A stretch of 64,000 bases of DNA, from assembly GCF_047663525.1 (NCBI RefSeq), contig NC_092604.1:9998001-10062000 (forward strand), written 5' to 3'. This document shows, one piece after another, positions 24,754 through 39,107 of the stretch. Origin of the DNA: Anas platyrhynchos (taxonomy: Eukaryota > Chordata > Aves > Anseriformes > Anatidae). The translations under genes and the position numbers were made by a program. The number at the start of each line of letters is the position of its first letter. The first letter of the stretch is position 1. The notes under the pieces were generated by a model. That model did not search any database and was not told where the DNA came from. It was given only the letters and a program-made list of their open reading frames with translations.

Positions 24754-27700
24754 GAAAGGGGCAGAGCTGAGCCCTGACGATTTCCTCCAGCCCCAGTCTC
24801 GCTCTCCACCCCCTGTCCACACAGAGCGGGCTCCGGCTCAGCTCTGAGAGGAGGTTGTTTCCCCGAGGGGGGATTTTTCCCCCCTCAGAGCCAGCAGGGC
24901 TGGCTGCCTCACCACACACCGAGCCCCTCACGGGGGTAATTAAGAGGGGTTGGGGGCGGCGAAGTCACCCAACGCACCCCATCCCACACAGTCTGCCCAC
25001 AAAGTGCCACACGCAAGCCCCAAGTTCGCCCCCACATTGCCCTACAGCAGTCCTGAGCTCAAACCACCCGCCCTAGGGGTACCTTCAAGGGGGTTACAAG
25101 AGACTTTTCCTGAAGTTTTTGCCTCCTTGTTGAGGACAACCTGGGCAGAGCAGCAGGGCAATGGCTGTTGTGGGGATTTTTGTTGAGCCAGAGCCTTTCC
25201 CTTTCCACAGACAGCAGTGAAGTCAGCCTGGCATGCCTCCCTGGTTCTGTGGGCAACCTGGAGGAACTGCCCCCTGGAAGGATCTCACTCCAGAAACAGT
25301 TAAATTTCTTTCATTCATGATGATGGAAATGAATGCAGCAGAGCAAAGTAAGCACTTCTATCCTGAAAACAAAACAAAACCTAACCTTACACAGCCATAA
25401 AACACAAGTAGCCTCATGAGGCAAGCCTCAAGCCCCACAGGCTTGAACAGAGACGCAGGTCAACGCAACGTGAGCAGCATTCCTGGCAAGAAGCTTGCAC
25501 TAAAAATGTTGTAGAAGTTGCCGTAAAGTGCGGTTCCTCACCCAGGGCATCTTGTATAGCTTGGGAGTTGTCTCCTCACATGCAAGGCCAAAATATTTTC
25601 CCCTTTATTTTTCCCTTTCCTGTCCTGTAACACACATGGGTGCTCAGCAGTGTGACAGCTTACATTTTGCAGTGAAAGGCCAGGCTGTAGGTATAGATGC
25701 ATTTGTTGGTTTTGTTTTTTGTTTGTTTGTTTTTAGAAATTGTCCAGCGGTTTTTGAAAATGACAAGCAGGCCATTTTTAGGGTGGTTTTGATTAGAGAA
25801 AAGTCACTAAAATCCTTAAAATCTGGGCTTACTTAACATTTTCAAGATCTTTGCATAGATTACACGATACATTCCCCTGCTTTGCCTTGAGGGTGGCCCT
25901 GAAGTTTCTAAATTCTGCCTGTTTTGAACCATCTTGGCAGGGGCCACCACAGTGACAAAAAAGCCTCCAAAAATCATGAAGGAATACTAGATCACTCCCA
26001 TACATGTAAATACACATTATACACACACGCATATAACAAGCACCTGGGCAATCTTATTTAAAGAACTGGCCTCTTGCAAACGCCCTCTTCAGCTTATTCA
26101 TGGGTCACCAGTCCTGTGCTGTCATGCTGTGTGCCCTTCCCTATGAAGGGAAGGTGCCTTTAGAGGGCTTTTGCAGCACACAGCCCTGGTGCTGCAGGGG
26201 AATGGCCCCCACCTCTCCCCAGGCTTACAGGAGCAGGGTGAGGGCTGGCACCTGGCTTGGTGCTCAGGAGAGATGTGTCTGATCTCAGTCATCAGGAGTA
26301 GTGCAGAGGGAGGAAATGTAGGAACAGCTTTCTGGACCATATGGGATGTTCCTACAGTTGATCTGCACGGCTATTGAAGTTGCCAGGCACTGAGCTACCA
26401 AGAGACGCACAAGCACTGCTAAAAACCATCATCTGGCTGTCAGATCCCTTCCTTCTCTGGATAACGAAGTATCACACTGCTCCTGCCCATCTCATCTTCC
26501 ATGCAGCACTTTTTTCCTCTCTGGAGACAGCAGGCCAATGCCCTCTGCTTCTGCTCTTACAAGCACTTGCATGGAGAGGCCCACCCTCCTTGATACTACC
26601 AAACTCCCACTCACCCCAAATCTCTGGGGAACCAGGGTATTAGTCTGGCCTGTTCGGTTTTCTTTCTCCATCAGTCTTCTTGTCTGGCCAGACAAGTGCA
26701 CACATGCACACACACACACACAAATAAGAACAGCTCTTCTAACTTGCTACCTACCCGTCCAGACCTCACTGTCCTCCATCAGCAAAGCTACAGGTCAGCC
26801 AAATTTCCAGAGAGGGCCTCTGATTTGGGCTGCTGCTTTTCACATTCAGGTGCCCTACCCTGCAGCACCATGCTGTTTCACAGCCCTTGTCAGCAAATGA
26901 GGAGGAAGAAGAGGAGTAAGCCATCTTCTGCTATTTGTTGTTGATGCACAATAACAGCAAACACCCAAAGGCATTAATGCTGCCCTTCAGGAGTCGGGCA
27001 CTGTGGGATCCCCCTTGCTTTCAATGACTCACGCAGCCACCTACAACCCAAACCATCGGCAGGTGACTCACACAGGCTTGTCCAGGTCAGCGCTATGCAC
27101 ACCTGCTGCTGTAATAAGCACTTCTCTGAAGGTCCCTTGTGCATCTCCAAGGCAACAATCCAAGGCCAAGGGAATAGATGTGCCAATTAAAGAAAAAACT
27201 AATGCAACCTGTTGTGGAGATCAAAGGACAAAGTAAACAAATGAAAGACAATTCTATATTCATTATCAGGTGTGTACGCTGCAGCTCCCACAAACTGACA
27301 GCTTCTTTACCTGTGTCTCACAGTGCACTGAGGGCATCTCCACGAAGCTTTGTAAAGTCTCATGGCTCAGGACTGTACCGGGGCTGAGCTCTTCTTTGTT
27401 CAGAGATGGTCACCATCTGAAAAGTGTAAAGATGTTCCTATCACCGAAGCAAAAAGCATGGCTGCTCTGCAACCTGGTCCATGAGGATGACACCAGACCT
27501 TGTCATAAAGTGATGAATTCCTGTGCCACTCTGAAAATCCTGCAGCATCACCTTTCACTTGCCTGTGTATAAATGAGAATGGGTTTAACAGGAGACCTGG
27601 TGTGATTAGACCCACAACAGACTACAGTGAGCAGGGTGAGGATAGTGAGAGGAGATTTGGACAGACTGATGAATGGGTTTCACCTGGATGAAGTTTAATG

Positions 27701-30700
27701 CACAGCTCTATGTAGGATCCATTCTGGAAGGACTGCTCTCCCACTCCGATTTTTGACCTCTGCCAGACTGCTGAGCCAATTTTCCCCTGGACATGAGAGT
27801 CAGAACCTCCTGCTTCCCCTTCCCAGGATTAATTACAAGTGAACGCAGGAACCCTGCTGTGTGCTTCATCCTTCCACTAATTAAGAATCCCGTCAAATAG
27901 AAAATAACCGCTGCAGAGGGCTTACAGCCCTACCATAGAATTTGTATCTACAGAAATGTCTTGTGCTCTAAGGCTTCCTAGAAATAATTGAATTACTATT
28001 ATATTCTGCAGCTTCCTCAAACATTTGCTCTACATCTATAAATCCTCAGCCATGGACTGCATCTTTCAGGGTTGTTTACAGCAGAGCAAACTGAAGGCTA
28101 AATGCTCTTACGCTATTTTGCTATCACTTTGCTCAGCTGTAAATGGCAGCCTGCAGCATAAGACAGCCCCTTACTGTCCTTATGGTCATTCACAAAATGC
28201 CACAATCCATTTGCAAAAAAAGCAAAGTGATCCTGCTCCATACTCCATCCAGAGGCCGTTCAGCACACACACAAGGCATGCATTTACCTTATGGGGTGAG
28301 ATCGTGGTCCTTCTACTTTTTCCATCCATCTCAGACAGCAGCCAACATCAGCTGCTGCAGAAGAAACGTTGCGGACAGTTGTGGAGTAACCTGTCCAGGG
28401 CAGAATGTGCTTTCGAATCCCACAAGGGAGGAGCTGGTTTATGCCCTGAAGTGTGAAAATCTATTGTGTCTAAATCAAGAAGTGCCTCGTGCTTGCACTG
28501 ACTTCATTATCTTGTCTGAGGCAGCTACGGGGAAAGTCAGGCCCAGGACTAAGTGGATGGGGCCTTAGGACCCAAACCCAGTCAGGAAGAAGATGAATAG
28601 AGTTGAGCTGTCAAATATGTGAGGTGGGAGAGAAGACATGAGCAGCTCTGGCAGGTCTCTGGGTTCCCGTTTATGATGCTGTGTTATCCAAATATAAGGA
28701 CACGCTTTGGAAGATAGATCTCACACAGAACAAAGGGACCCTAGGCCTCAAGTATAAAAGGCTTCCTTTTCCCCCTCTTAGTTTAGACCTAATATCAGTA
28801 GAGATGGTTCCATACAATTGTTTTTAAGAAAAAAGAGGTTCTGATGAGAGGAAGCTGAAGCCTCTCACCTCTCTAAGCTCAGATACAGTATGAAATGTGG
28901 GGAATGTGAAAAGAGCATGAAAACTGAGGAATCTTGGCTTTTCCTCCTAACTGGGTTAAATCTGATCAGGGAAAGCAAAGACTGCAACACTGTGCTCATT
29001 TACACTAAGCTGTGGCATGGTCCCCTCTGTGCATCTAATTAAGTGCCTAGGGTCTTGCCATGCAGTTACAGCAGCCCTGCTCTCAGGCCTACTTGTTAGA
29101 GTTTCTTGGTAGTGTTTCTTCATTTTTTTTTTTCCCTCCCACAACATTCATTGAATACCTGACTGGTTCCCAGGGTACTGAATTCATCTCAGGCCCCGAG
29201 ATTGTTGAACCATTATATGCACAAAGATTTATTTTACAGATGGGTGTGGGGGGGGGGGGGGGAAAAACATGCCCTGTGGAGGGGAAAATACAAAAGAGAA
29301 AAGTAAACCACAGACTTTAATCAAGGTCTTCAATATTCTACCTGAGTTGCTTCAACCATTGGGAAAATGTGTTCTTGCTGGTGTTTCTGGAAATAAAAAG
29401 AAAAACACTACATGTCAAGTTTTCATTGTGTATCAAAGGAGGGATGTCAGAACTTCACTGTTTTCACTGAAAAGAACCTTTCTTTCCCAGCTTGCTCTAT
29501 CCCATCAATAACTGCAATAGAGAAATCCTCTGGTCAAACACGACTTGTCTTTTCCAGACCCATAGAAAAACAATCCTCACAGCTACCCAAAGTCCTCCTT
29601 CCCTCAGAGTGTCATCTGGTTCTGGCATCCCTGGCTGCACGCTCTCCCTCCTTTCCCTGGCCAGCTGTGTGTGGAAGGGCAGCAGTCTGGGTGGGTTGCA
29701 CTCACTTCCCATCTCCTGTGCATTACACAGCCAGGCTGGCCACTTCTCTCCTGTGCTCACAAAGGCAGACGGCCACCCTCTTGGGGTGCCAGCACCCAGA
29801 TCCCCTCCCTAGAGGCATCCAGAGAAGGTCTGGCCACCCCCAGGTCTAGGGGTCCCTTCTGTCTGCCCCCAGCTCTCCACCAAATCTCACCACCAAGACA
29901 GGACAGACCCACTGACTCCAGTTCCTTCCTACTGCAGGAAGGACTGGGGGCCCGAACTGGTCTGATTTGCCTTGTTTTTTCCCCCCCTCTCACAGGTGAG
30001 CAGCTCTTGCTCTTGTAGCTGCTGAAGAAGTTCCTCTTCTTTATTCCTTTGTGGCCTATGGGAACCGCAGGCTCTTCACGAGAGCAAGATGCCATCGAAG
30101 CATTTCCGTTTGCCAGACTATTGTTTGTCCTTTTAAAGTCTGCAGACCTATGCTGTTCTTAGTGAGTGAATGCTGGCTGCCTGAAGGATGAAATAAAATG
30201 ACTATTTAAGGCTCTAAAAAAGGAAATCATTTAAAACAGGGCTGATTAAAAGGAAGAAACTATTCTTCCAATGAGAAGTGGATTGCTTTCAGCTGGCTTT
30301 AGTGCTGAGCTTTGTCTGCAATGAGGATCAAATACCAGTTGCCTGATACTGCAAGTATTTTGGAGGCACTTCATCAGCCATCGCTTCAGTTTTTCCCTGG
30401 GTGTAACTGCAAAACAAGGCTACAGCTTCTGCTCATCCTGGCTTCGTGATTTTTCATTTGGCTGCGATGTTCAGAAGCTAACAAGGCTGTTCTCAGTCCA
30501 GATTTAAAACCCCAGTCTCCTTTTTACTACAGCCACTGGGAAGCCTTCCCACAGCCTTGATTGCATAAATAGGAAGAGGTTCCAGGAAAAAAAAGAAAAT
30601 CAAGAAAATTCAAGAAGCCCCATGCACCTTCCTCACAACAAAACTGTTTATATATTCTTGAAAAGACTCCAAAGACTGTTGGTGACATGCTGGCATTTCA

Positions 30701-31999
30701 GCACACTCAGAGAAGAGAAGAAACCAGGGAGATGTAGCTGCAAATACTAAAGAAGTTTCATCAGGCAAGGACCTTTTTGTTCAATACAGCACTTGCCACC
30801 AGAGCATGCTGAAAACCAGTTAGGAGTGTCTGCTTTTGAACTTAGCACCTTTGGTTAGCCTCTGTCAAAATCTCTTTTTTTCAAAGAGTTTGGAGGAGGA
30901 AATCAAGACAAATATGGGAATTCAGTTATTTGACATAGGATCCTAGAAAGCACATCTCAAAGCACAAGAAATATTTCCGAGAAAGGCAACACATGACTGC
31001 CTTAGCTCAACCTGTCTGACTTTTACAGCCATTCATAAGCAGGTCGCTGCATTAGGCAATTTTATCAGCTTTATTTGGCTCTGACTTGGAGATCAGCAAT
31101 CGTCCCAAACAAAGCTAGAGCCAAACCTCTGGAGAACTGATGGGGATGTTTTAGCAACAAAAGCCACTTTCTCTTGAAAATGCTATTTCACTTCGGTCTG
31201 TCCACTCATAAAAACCACAGTCTTCTTTGGGGACAAACTCAGCCAAATATTTCAGGCTGGAGTTGGCCACAAGGCCTGCACTGACAAAGAGGTGCAGACC
31301 TCCCAGAAAATGAACACACAGACAGGCAAACCCATAGTCACCCCAAATTTATTAAGGGTATTTTGAGGCACCTTAAAGTAATTGATTTTTGCAGTGCCTG
31401 ATATTCAGTCGAGATTTAAACCAACACAGTTTTGCTGCCTGCCTTGAAGCCCTCACAATGACCACAGATGTGGCAGGAATGCAGGCTTGGGGACGTGTTT
31501 GGGTTCACGGTTCCAGCCTTCAATCCCAACCATCTGATTCCCCCGCTCCATGTGCTGCGAGACAGCTGTTGTTTCGCAGTTCAAAAATATCTCGCTTCGC
31601 CCCGCCGAAGGGAACGATCAGCTGCCTCTGAACGTGATGAAGCTGATGAGAACGAGTGATTTGGGGAGAACTGCAACCCCTGCTGCAAGCGAGCAGACTC
31701 TCGCTGTCCCTGACAAGCCTGCCTCTGATCTGCAACGGGATGATCACAGCCCGGCCAGCGTGTGAATCCTGCACACATGCAGACGGAGCTGACAATTTGT
31801 GGTTAGCAGGGGCTGTGGGATTCGCTTCCAGAGCCCCCAGGCAAAGGTCACCGTCTGGAGCCTCTCCAGAGCTGCAGCATCCCCCTTTTTTTCCACAAAG
31901 GATTTATAAAAAAACGCTTTAGCGAGCCCTTTTTCTCCTGACTACTTTTGTCCCTTCTGCCTCATCAGGTCTCACCGAGTCCCTTATGAGCTCAGTCTC

Positions 32000-32600
32000 T
32001 TTAATTATTACCGCGCTTCCTAAATATTCCAGCGGGAGCCGAGTACCTGCTTAGAAAGACGCACTCCCGACCCGAGAAGCTTCGGCCCCAAAAAGCCGGG
32101 ATCTCCCTGTGCCCTGATAGGGAATCCTTTGGGATCAGCTCGACCACACCGGCCGGGATTTCTCCCCCCAGGACCCCCCCTGGCAGCCCAGCGCCGTCCT
32201 GCCTCGTCCCCGCTAGAGGGAGCGACAAACCCAGCCTGGGAGCCGCCGCCGGCCGCAATCCGGCCCCGGCATCTCCCCGGGGAGCACCGGGCTGGGGTGG
32301 GATGGGATGGGGTCGGGTGGGATGTAGGGGACAGCTCGGTGCCCCCCCGGGGGTCCCGCACCTACCGACTGTCCCCGGAGAGGAGATCAAGGAGATGAGC
32401 GGTGGTCCTGCTGCTGGAGACCGAAATCCTTCGCCCGCTGCTGGGTTGGGATTTGGGGTGGGTGTACAGGGAGAGAGGGGGGGAAATTGGGGGGAGAAAG
32501 GTGGAGGGGATGGGAAAGGATGGAAACAGTCCTGGGAGGGAAATGAGGGAGGTGGAGGGGGTGGAAGAGCAGCAGGGAGGGAAGGGAAGGGGTCGCACTG
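32000..32600. promoter_or_regulatory. Isolated CpG- and G-rich island, function unknown
   Basis: CpG-dense from about 32,020 to 32,430, then strongly G-skewed on the plus strand to 32,580. A run of seven or more G tracts (GGGGTGGGATGGGATGGGG and following) at 32,294-32,330 fits a G-quadruplex. No exon of a known gene is attached to it. Confidence 0.5.
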
Positions 32601-34379
32601 CTGAATTAAATCTGTGTTGCAGAGCAGTCCCTTGTTTTTGGCCATCTGGTCCTGCCAAGGGGCAGAGCAGGATGGAAATGGCCACAATGGTGATGGAGAG
32701 CCCAAATACCCTTGCTCAGGACACAAAGTGGAGCTGAGGTGCTGATTCAGGGGAAATTCATGCTGCCTCCTTCCCTAGCTCTGGTCCCCATCAAGGGCAG
32801 GGGCCAGTCTGCCTGCTGGGCTCACAGGAGACCAAAGGAGGAGGACCAGGGATGGAGGAGAGGGACAAAGCCAGGAGGAAAATAAGCCATGGACGGAGCC
32901 ATTCCTCCAAGAAGGGCTCGGGGAGCTCCTCCAGGGCCCAGCAAAGAGCCCAGCTCTGCCACGAGCCACTGGGCTGGGAAGGACACAGCCTCTGCAGGGG
33001 GAGGTTGGAAGGGTTGGGGATGCTCTTCCAAGTGCCAGGGGATTTATAGGGGCAAGAGCAACACCTCAGCCTCTCCGTCAGGGCTTTGCAGAGCAGCTTC
33101 CCAGCAGTTGTAGCACATGAGGCCTGCGAGTAGAGAAGGGAGAACCAGAGCAGGAGGGAAGGAAGCGAGCAGGGAAAGGAACCAGGGCTCCAGCTGCACC
33201 CGAGGCTGCCCCAGGCCTGAAGGTGGCTCCCACTTGCCAATTTAAAACCTGCCCAGGGAGTGCTAATGAACCTGGCTAATGAGCACCAGCTGCGGTAAAC
33301 AACACCTGGCTCACCCTCACCCCAAATCACCCCGCAGCTCTGCTGAGGCCCCTGGGGTCAGTTTGCACGGTGTATGGGGGATGTGGGGGGGGGGCACTGC
33401 TGCCCACCGGGGCACGAGGAGGCTCGAGCATCTCTGCTCCGTGCACCCCAGGGCTGGAATCGACCCCGTGTTTGGGGACCCCTGGTGCATGAGGGGGCCA
33501 GGAAGGTCCCGGTGTGCTCCAGGTGGAACAGCCCAAACCCGCACTGTGTCATCACCATGGTTTTGCTGAATGTGCCGTTCCTTCCCCTACATCCCACACC
33601 TACCTGTAGGGTCCCCTGCAGCTCCTCTCCTTTGCCTTCGCAGCCCTGGCAAGAAGCGTGGGCAAAAAAAAAAAGGCTGCGACCAAGGAACAGACCCCAG
33701 CCCCTCCGTATGGGCACAGGGACTGGGCACCACTGGGGGCTGCAGCAGTGGGGCCACCCCACATCTCCCAGTCCAGGGAGGGGGCAGGCAGGTGGCGGTC
33801 CTGATGCTGTGGTCCAGAAAACCCAGCTCAGCTCCTCTGCAACTGGGCCTGGGCTGATTTTAGGTACAAGGGAACAGGGGACCAGGGACAGGGGTGCGAC
33901 GAGGCTAATTTCAGCAGCACCGGGAGCCTCTCCTGTGCTGCCAAGAGGCACGGGGGCCTCGGGGGCTGGCTGGGAGCCTCACACCACCTCTGCCTTGCCC
34001 TGTGGGTGGGGATGGGACGTGGGGGCCAGCGGGAAGGAGCCCCTGACCTTGCCCGGGGTGCGCGTCTCGCCTGGCTGCGGAGGAGACAGGTGATGCCAGG
34101 GCTGGCAGGCGCTGCGGCAGGAGCACAGCCAGGGGGTTATTAATAACCTGCTGAGTCAGGGGGGGCTCTTGGGTTTCAGGATCACAAGACACAGACGCCA
34201 AGCGGCTCAGATGGATCCCCCCTCCCCTCCCCATTCCTGATTTTTTTTTTTTTTTTTACATTGACGGGGACAACTGTGAAGCTGGGTGGGGGCTGCAGGC
34301 GGAGCTGGGTGCCCTCGAGCATCACGCTGCCTGCAGGGCTGCCCAGCCCCGTCCTGACGGTCCAAGTCACCGCAAGAGA

Positions 34380-34411
34380 GGGACATTCAGCTGCTGGGAC
34401 ATTCAGCTGCT
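34380..34411. repeat. 16-bp tandem duplication
   Basis: GGGACATTCAGCTGCT occurs twice in direct succession and is followed by GGGAC, the start of a third copy. Confidence 0.9.
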
Positions 34412-37400
34412 GGGACACGGTCGGTCACTGGCTCCTTGCTGAGCCCCAGGAGCTACGCCAGGATATAGCAGCTCTAGGAGCCCAGTTCCCCGTCAGCATA
34501 ATCAGATCGCATCGTCGGGAAATAAATGAGCACGTGGGCTTCACTGGCAGTCCTGCCTCCCTGCAGGATCATTGCTGCAGCCCCAAATCAGGCTGTGCCA
34601 GGGGCTGGTATCCCGGTGCCACCCAAAGGGATGGAGCCAAGGACCTTGTGAGATGCCAGGAGAATTCGGAGGATCTTGCAGACGTGTACTTCGCAGTGCC
34701 TAATTGCAGGAGTTTTCCAAGGGATAAAAAGCTGCAGGTTATGGGGCAGCTCTCGCTGCTCAGACGTCCCAGAAAGCATCTTGTCCCATCCTGGCTGCCA
34801 CAGGGTCACCTGCACTTCTGTTGAAGCAACATGGACAGGCCGAGGTCTGCTCAGGGATGGCGATTCCTTATGTGTGGCTATGGAAAAGTAGTCAGTGGGG
34901 TGGAACAGATTAACTTTGGGTGCAGCAACCGTGGTAGCAGCGTGCACCTCGCACACCGAGGGACCCCATCGCTCCCTCTCTGTGCCCTGGCACCCGGCAC
35001 CGCCGTCTATTTTTTCCCCCGGGACAGGCCAAAAATAAGCCTGTCGCACCCCTCTGCAGCAGCTGCTGGGGACATCACGCAGGCCACGCTGCTTTTCCCT
35101 GGCCCCTCTGCTGTCACAGCTCTCACACCCCGGCGCCTGCAATTGCTCTCGCCGTTGCTGCCACTTGCAGTGGCTGAAATAAGCGAAGTGCTGACGCTCT
35201 GCTGGCCTGCTGCGTCCCCGGAGAGGTCTCGTTTCGTGGTATCGGGCTGGCTGAGCAGCCAAGCCCCATTCATTTCAATTAGCCCGATCGCTCTCAAATC
35301 CTATTTACCTTTATGGATGTGTTAGCATCTCGCTGCTGCCTGCACTGAGCCCAGATGAAAGGGCGAGCAGGAATACGTGCGGGGCCGTGCAGATACCACG
35401 TGTGAGCCCTCGCTGCGAGGCCAGGCCGAGTACCGAGCACAGACACTGATAAAACCCTATCAGAGGGACACAGTGAACCTCACGTAGCCTGGAGCAGCCT
35501 GCAGCACTAACCACGGCCTGGCGAGGAGCTCCGGCTTTGGGCTTTAAGCATTTCACACTGTAGGAGATGCATCCGTGGAGAGATACAAGACAAAAAAAGG
35601 CCTGGGGTCCTGTAGCCCCGTGGGTCTCCTTTCCGACGAGGTGCTCCCTCCCAGCAGGACCTGTCCTTAGGTTCATGTACCTCATTAGGCTCTTAACAAT
35701 CGTTTACCATCGCGACACATTCCAGCACTTAAATAAGCTCCTTGAGAGGCAGAGATAAGGTATCAGCCTTCCTGTTCATCTTGCCAGTCTGTCTGCAGCA
35801 GATAAACACGTTGGGCAGCAGGAAAAAGGTTATCTAGAAAGGAAGCCGAGCAACGGCTGCTGTTATTGCAGGAGGCTTTGAGAAAAGGAACGCCACCAGG
35901 AACCCCGCAAAGCCTACAAGTCCTTCCCGGCGGGACTTGATTGATGATGGATTGAACCCAGCTCAGCCTTCCTCCCGGGGCAGGGGCATCCTCCTGCCCG
36001 GCCGAGGGCTCCCGAGGAGGTTGTGCTCTCCCAGGGGGAGGCGATGAGCGAGGCAGGTGCCCCCGAGCCTGCTGCTTGCCTGCAGAGCAGGGGGATGCTG
36101 TAGGGTCCCTCCGTGCCCTGGGCACACCTCTCCCATCTCAGCGAGCAGGGAGAGCGGGAAGGAGTTTGGGACAATCCCCGGACTTCCTTAACCTAAATAT
36201 CGCCTTGCGTTTTGGGGATGGGGCAGGAGAACCGACCTGTGCTGGGGGGTTCGTTTACAGCCTGGTAGGAAACTTGCTTTTCCTTCGGATGGCAGCGTTT
36301 TGCTTTAGTGTCTGGTCTGGGGTATGTTTGCTCGTTTGCAGGTGCAGGAAAAATTGTGTAGAATTTACAAAAAGCAAAACCAAAAGGCTGCCATTTCCAG
36401 TCAAATTTGCAGAGCCCCTTCTTGTGATCAGCCAGGGACAAAAGACCCCAGAAAGCAGCTCCGTGGCTCAGGAAATGTCCCAGGCTGGGGGCTGCGGGGC
36501 AATGACGGGAGCAAATCCTGCCAGGAAGCGCCGTGGGTCTGCTCGGCCTCTTTGCCCCTCCGGATCCATCGTCTCCCTCCTGCCTCCCTCCAGACATCCT
36601 CCCCACATCCCTCCACGTGCTCCTCTACCTCACTGATGGGGTGGCAGCTCCGAGGTGCAAATCCCAGTGGGGACAGGGCACCTGCACCGTGATTTCAGGG
36701 GTGGATTCGTTGTCACCATGCGTGTGAGCGCTGCGCAGCACTTTGGTCTCTGGGCAAGTGTTTCGCTAGCATCCATCATCCCGTTGCTCTTACTTTAATT
36801 AATCTCTGCCGGTCTGGCTTTCCAGCGCTGATGGTCTCACACAAGCCTGCTGGTCCTCAGGGAAAGGAAAAAGTCAGACAGGGTCCCATGAGCGAGGGGG
36901 TGTCAGGGGAAGGGGACTCGGCAAGGACAGGGCATGTTCTGGGGAGAGGAAGCCAGCTATGCCTGGTAGGAATTTGGTTAGAAATAATTAAATCGGGTGA
37001 GATTCCAGGGCAATGCCCAGGTCCCCAGCTCCATCCTCATCCTCTGAGAGGCTCGGAGTGACCACACCACAAAGGGAAGAGCATCAGCGTTCCCAAGAGC
37101 CCCGAGCTGTGCTGTGGGGCCAGCAGGGTTTGCCGCAGGGCTGCCTGGTGCTGCGGTACGACCCCGCTCACCAGACCCACTGAGCCAATTTGCTCCAAGG
37201 CTTTAATTACCCCTTCATCACGGCCAAGCCTTGAATGAGATTCCTCCTAGCTGGAGAGGCTTCCCCTGCTTGGGTTTGCCAGGGAAAACCCTCCTCGGGG
37301 GGCTGGGGAAGTGCTGCCCCCCGATCCCTCAGCACCTCCCCATGGCAGCCGGGGCTGCTCGGGCTGCACGAGGTTAACGGTTTTATGCAACCCCTGCGAT

Positions 37401-39107
37401 TAACTTCTCCTAAATCTGCAATTCTTCCCCGCCTTCTATTTTTATAAAAAGAAAAGGGAAGGGGGGGGGAGGGTGGTATTTACGGGGGATTTCGCTCACA
37501 TAATGAAATAAATGTGATCAGCTGAGGGACCCGTAATCCGCTTTGACTCTTGCATCCCAGGGAATGGCCACGGAGATCTTCGCTGCTTCGAGTCCCAGCG
37601 AGGTGGGGAGCAAAGAGCCCCCCCTGTGCCTGCCCAGCCTTAGCTGGGTTTGGAAGTGTTAAGCAGGCAGGGAGGTGTCAGCCAGGGTCTCTGGGATGGA
37701 TGCTGGAGGAGAACACCTCGGTCATCTGCACCCCTCTGCAGCCCGGAGCTGGCCCCGTCGCTGTTTGGGGCTCTCTGGCTCTGCGGCACACACCTGTACA
37801 AAAGGGAGGCACCATCCTGTTTCTTTAAGCTTTGCCCGATATATTACATTTTTAGCCTGGAAACGGCAAGGTCAGTCATCGCTTCAGTACCGAAACTGAG
37901 CTGAAAATCACGCAGATGATCTTCCTGACCGGGGAGAAGTGTCTGAAGCCCAGAGTGGGTTAAACCCATGGGTCCCTTGTCCCCATCAGAAACACCCCAG
38001 AGTGAGGAAGAGGGGTTCATTTGCCCAAGAACACCCAGCACAGGGTGAGCTAGAGCCACCACCCTGCTACTGCAGGGAGATCTTGTATTAGAGCCCTCCC
38101 AGCTCCCCCCGAGCCCTCAAAGCCCCCAAGCCAGCTCCCCACCACCGGCCTCGTCCTGGGGGGGACACGGGGCTTGGTCACCCCTTCCCCAAGGGACCAC
38201 AGAGAGGACCCCAGCAGCCCTGGGCAGGGAGGGCAGCGCAGCCCTGATGCGGTGAGGATTTGTCCCACCACGTTTGGCATTACCGAGGCCACCAAAGCCC
38301 AAATCAGCGAGGTTCAACTAAAACACCGGCTTAGGCTGGGGAGAGGGAGCTCAACACCCCAGCCGTGATTCCCACATATGCCCACGGACATAATCCAGCT
38401 TTGCTACTTTCCCTGGCACCCTCTGTAGGTTTTTGTTTTTGTTGGTTTTTTGTTTTTTGTTTTTTTTTTTAATAAATTAAAATCCCTTTTTGCTGCCGAG
38501 CACAATCAGCGTTGGGGCGCGGGGAGGAGCAGCCCTGGCTGCACGCAGCAGAATCAGAAATGAAATCACCGCCACCGCTGCCTGCATCTCTCCTGCCTGC
38601 ACGGACGCATGCGGCACGGATGGCAGCAGCCCCCCGAGCCCGTGCACTGAGCTTTCCTCCTCTGGGGCTTCTTCCTAACTCATCTGTTAGCTGAACCAAA
38701 AGTCAGAAGGTGCTCGGAGCCGCCTGGCTGCAGTCCCCCAGGAAGGAGGCTCCTCCCCGAGCCTCGCGTGGATGAATTTGGGGGTCTGGGGGTGCAGGGA
38801 GAGCACCCACAACCCTGGGCAGTCCTGAAGGAGCTCAGCCCATTTGAATTTTTGCCTCCCAGCACCCTGCTCCAGCTCCCCCAGGGCAGCCAGGGCTCAA
38901 CCTCTGCGTGAGCATCAGCACGGGCTGCAGGGGAGTGGAGGATGAGGCCCCAAATTATTGTCCCCAGCTGCTGAGTTCTGTGTAACAAACCTGCAAGACC
39001 CACGGTGTTTCTGACAGCCCCTGCTAAATCTGAAGCGAGCAGAGAGCGCAGCCAGACGATGCCCCAGCACTTTGGCCCATGGGCAGGAGCCCACGGCTGA
39101 TGGTGCT

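Larger units (their letters stand above)
23700..24850. promoter_or_regulatory. CpG island / PRRC2B promoter region
   Basis: Dense CpG and G/C runs, including G17 at 24,109-24,125, many GGA/TCC triplets and two YY1-like sites (CCATTTTG near 24,710; CCATTTTAG near 24,311). There is no TATA box. The position upstream of the first PRRC2B splice donor and the lack of any plus-strand gene make it the PRRC2B promoter. Confidence 0.8.

Noticed and set aside
24240-24809. Long Arg/Ser/Glu-rich frames in the PRRC2B CpG island
   Set aside because: Readings of GGA/TCC triplet repeats in several frames on both strands; the area is the promoter and 5' UTR.
27590-27720. Faint CR1-like wording (aatgggtttcacctggatga)
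   Set aside because: Too short and too diverged to assign to a repeat family by eye.
38428-38475. T-rich tract that could be the poly(A) tail of a minus-strand retrocopy
   Set aside because: No recognisable parent gene sequence or target-site duplication next to it; best seen as a simple repeat.
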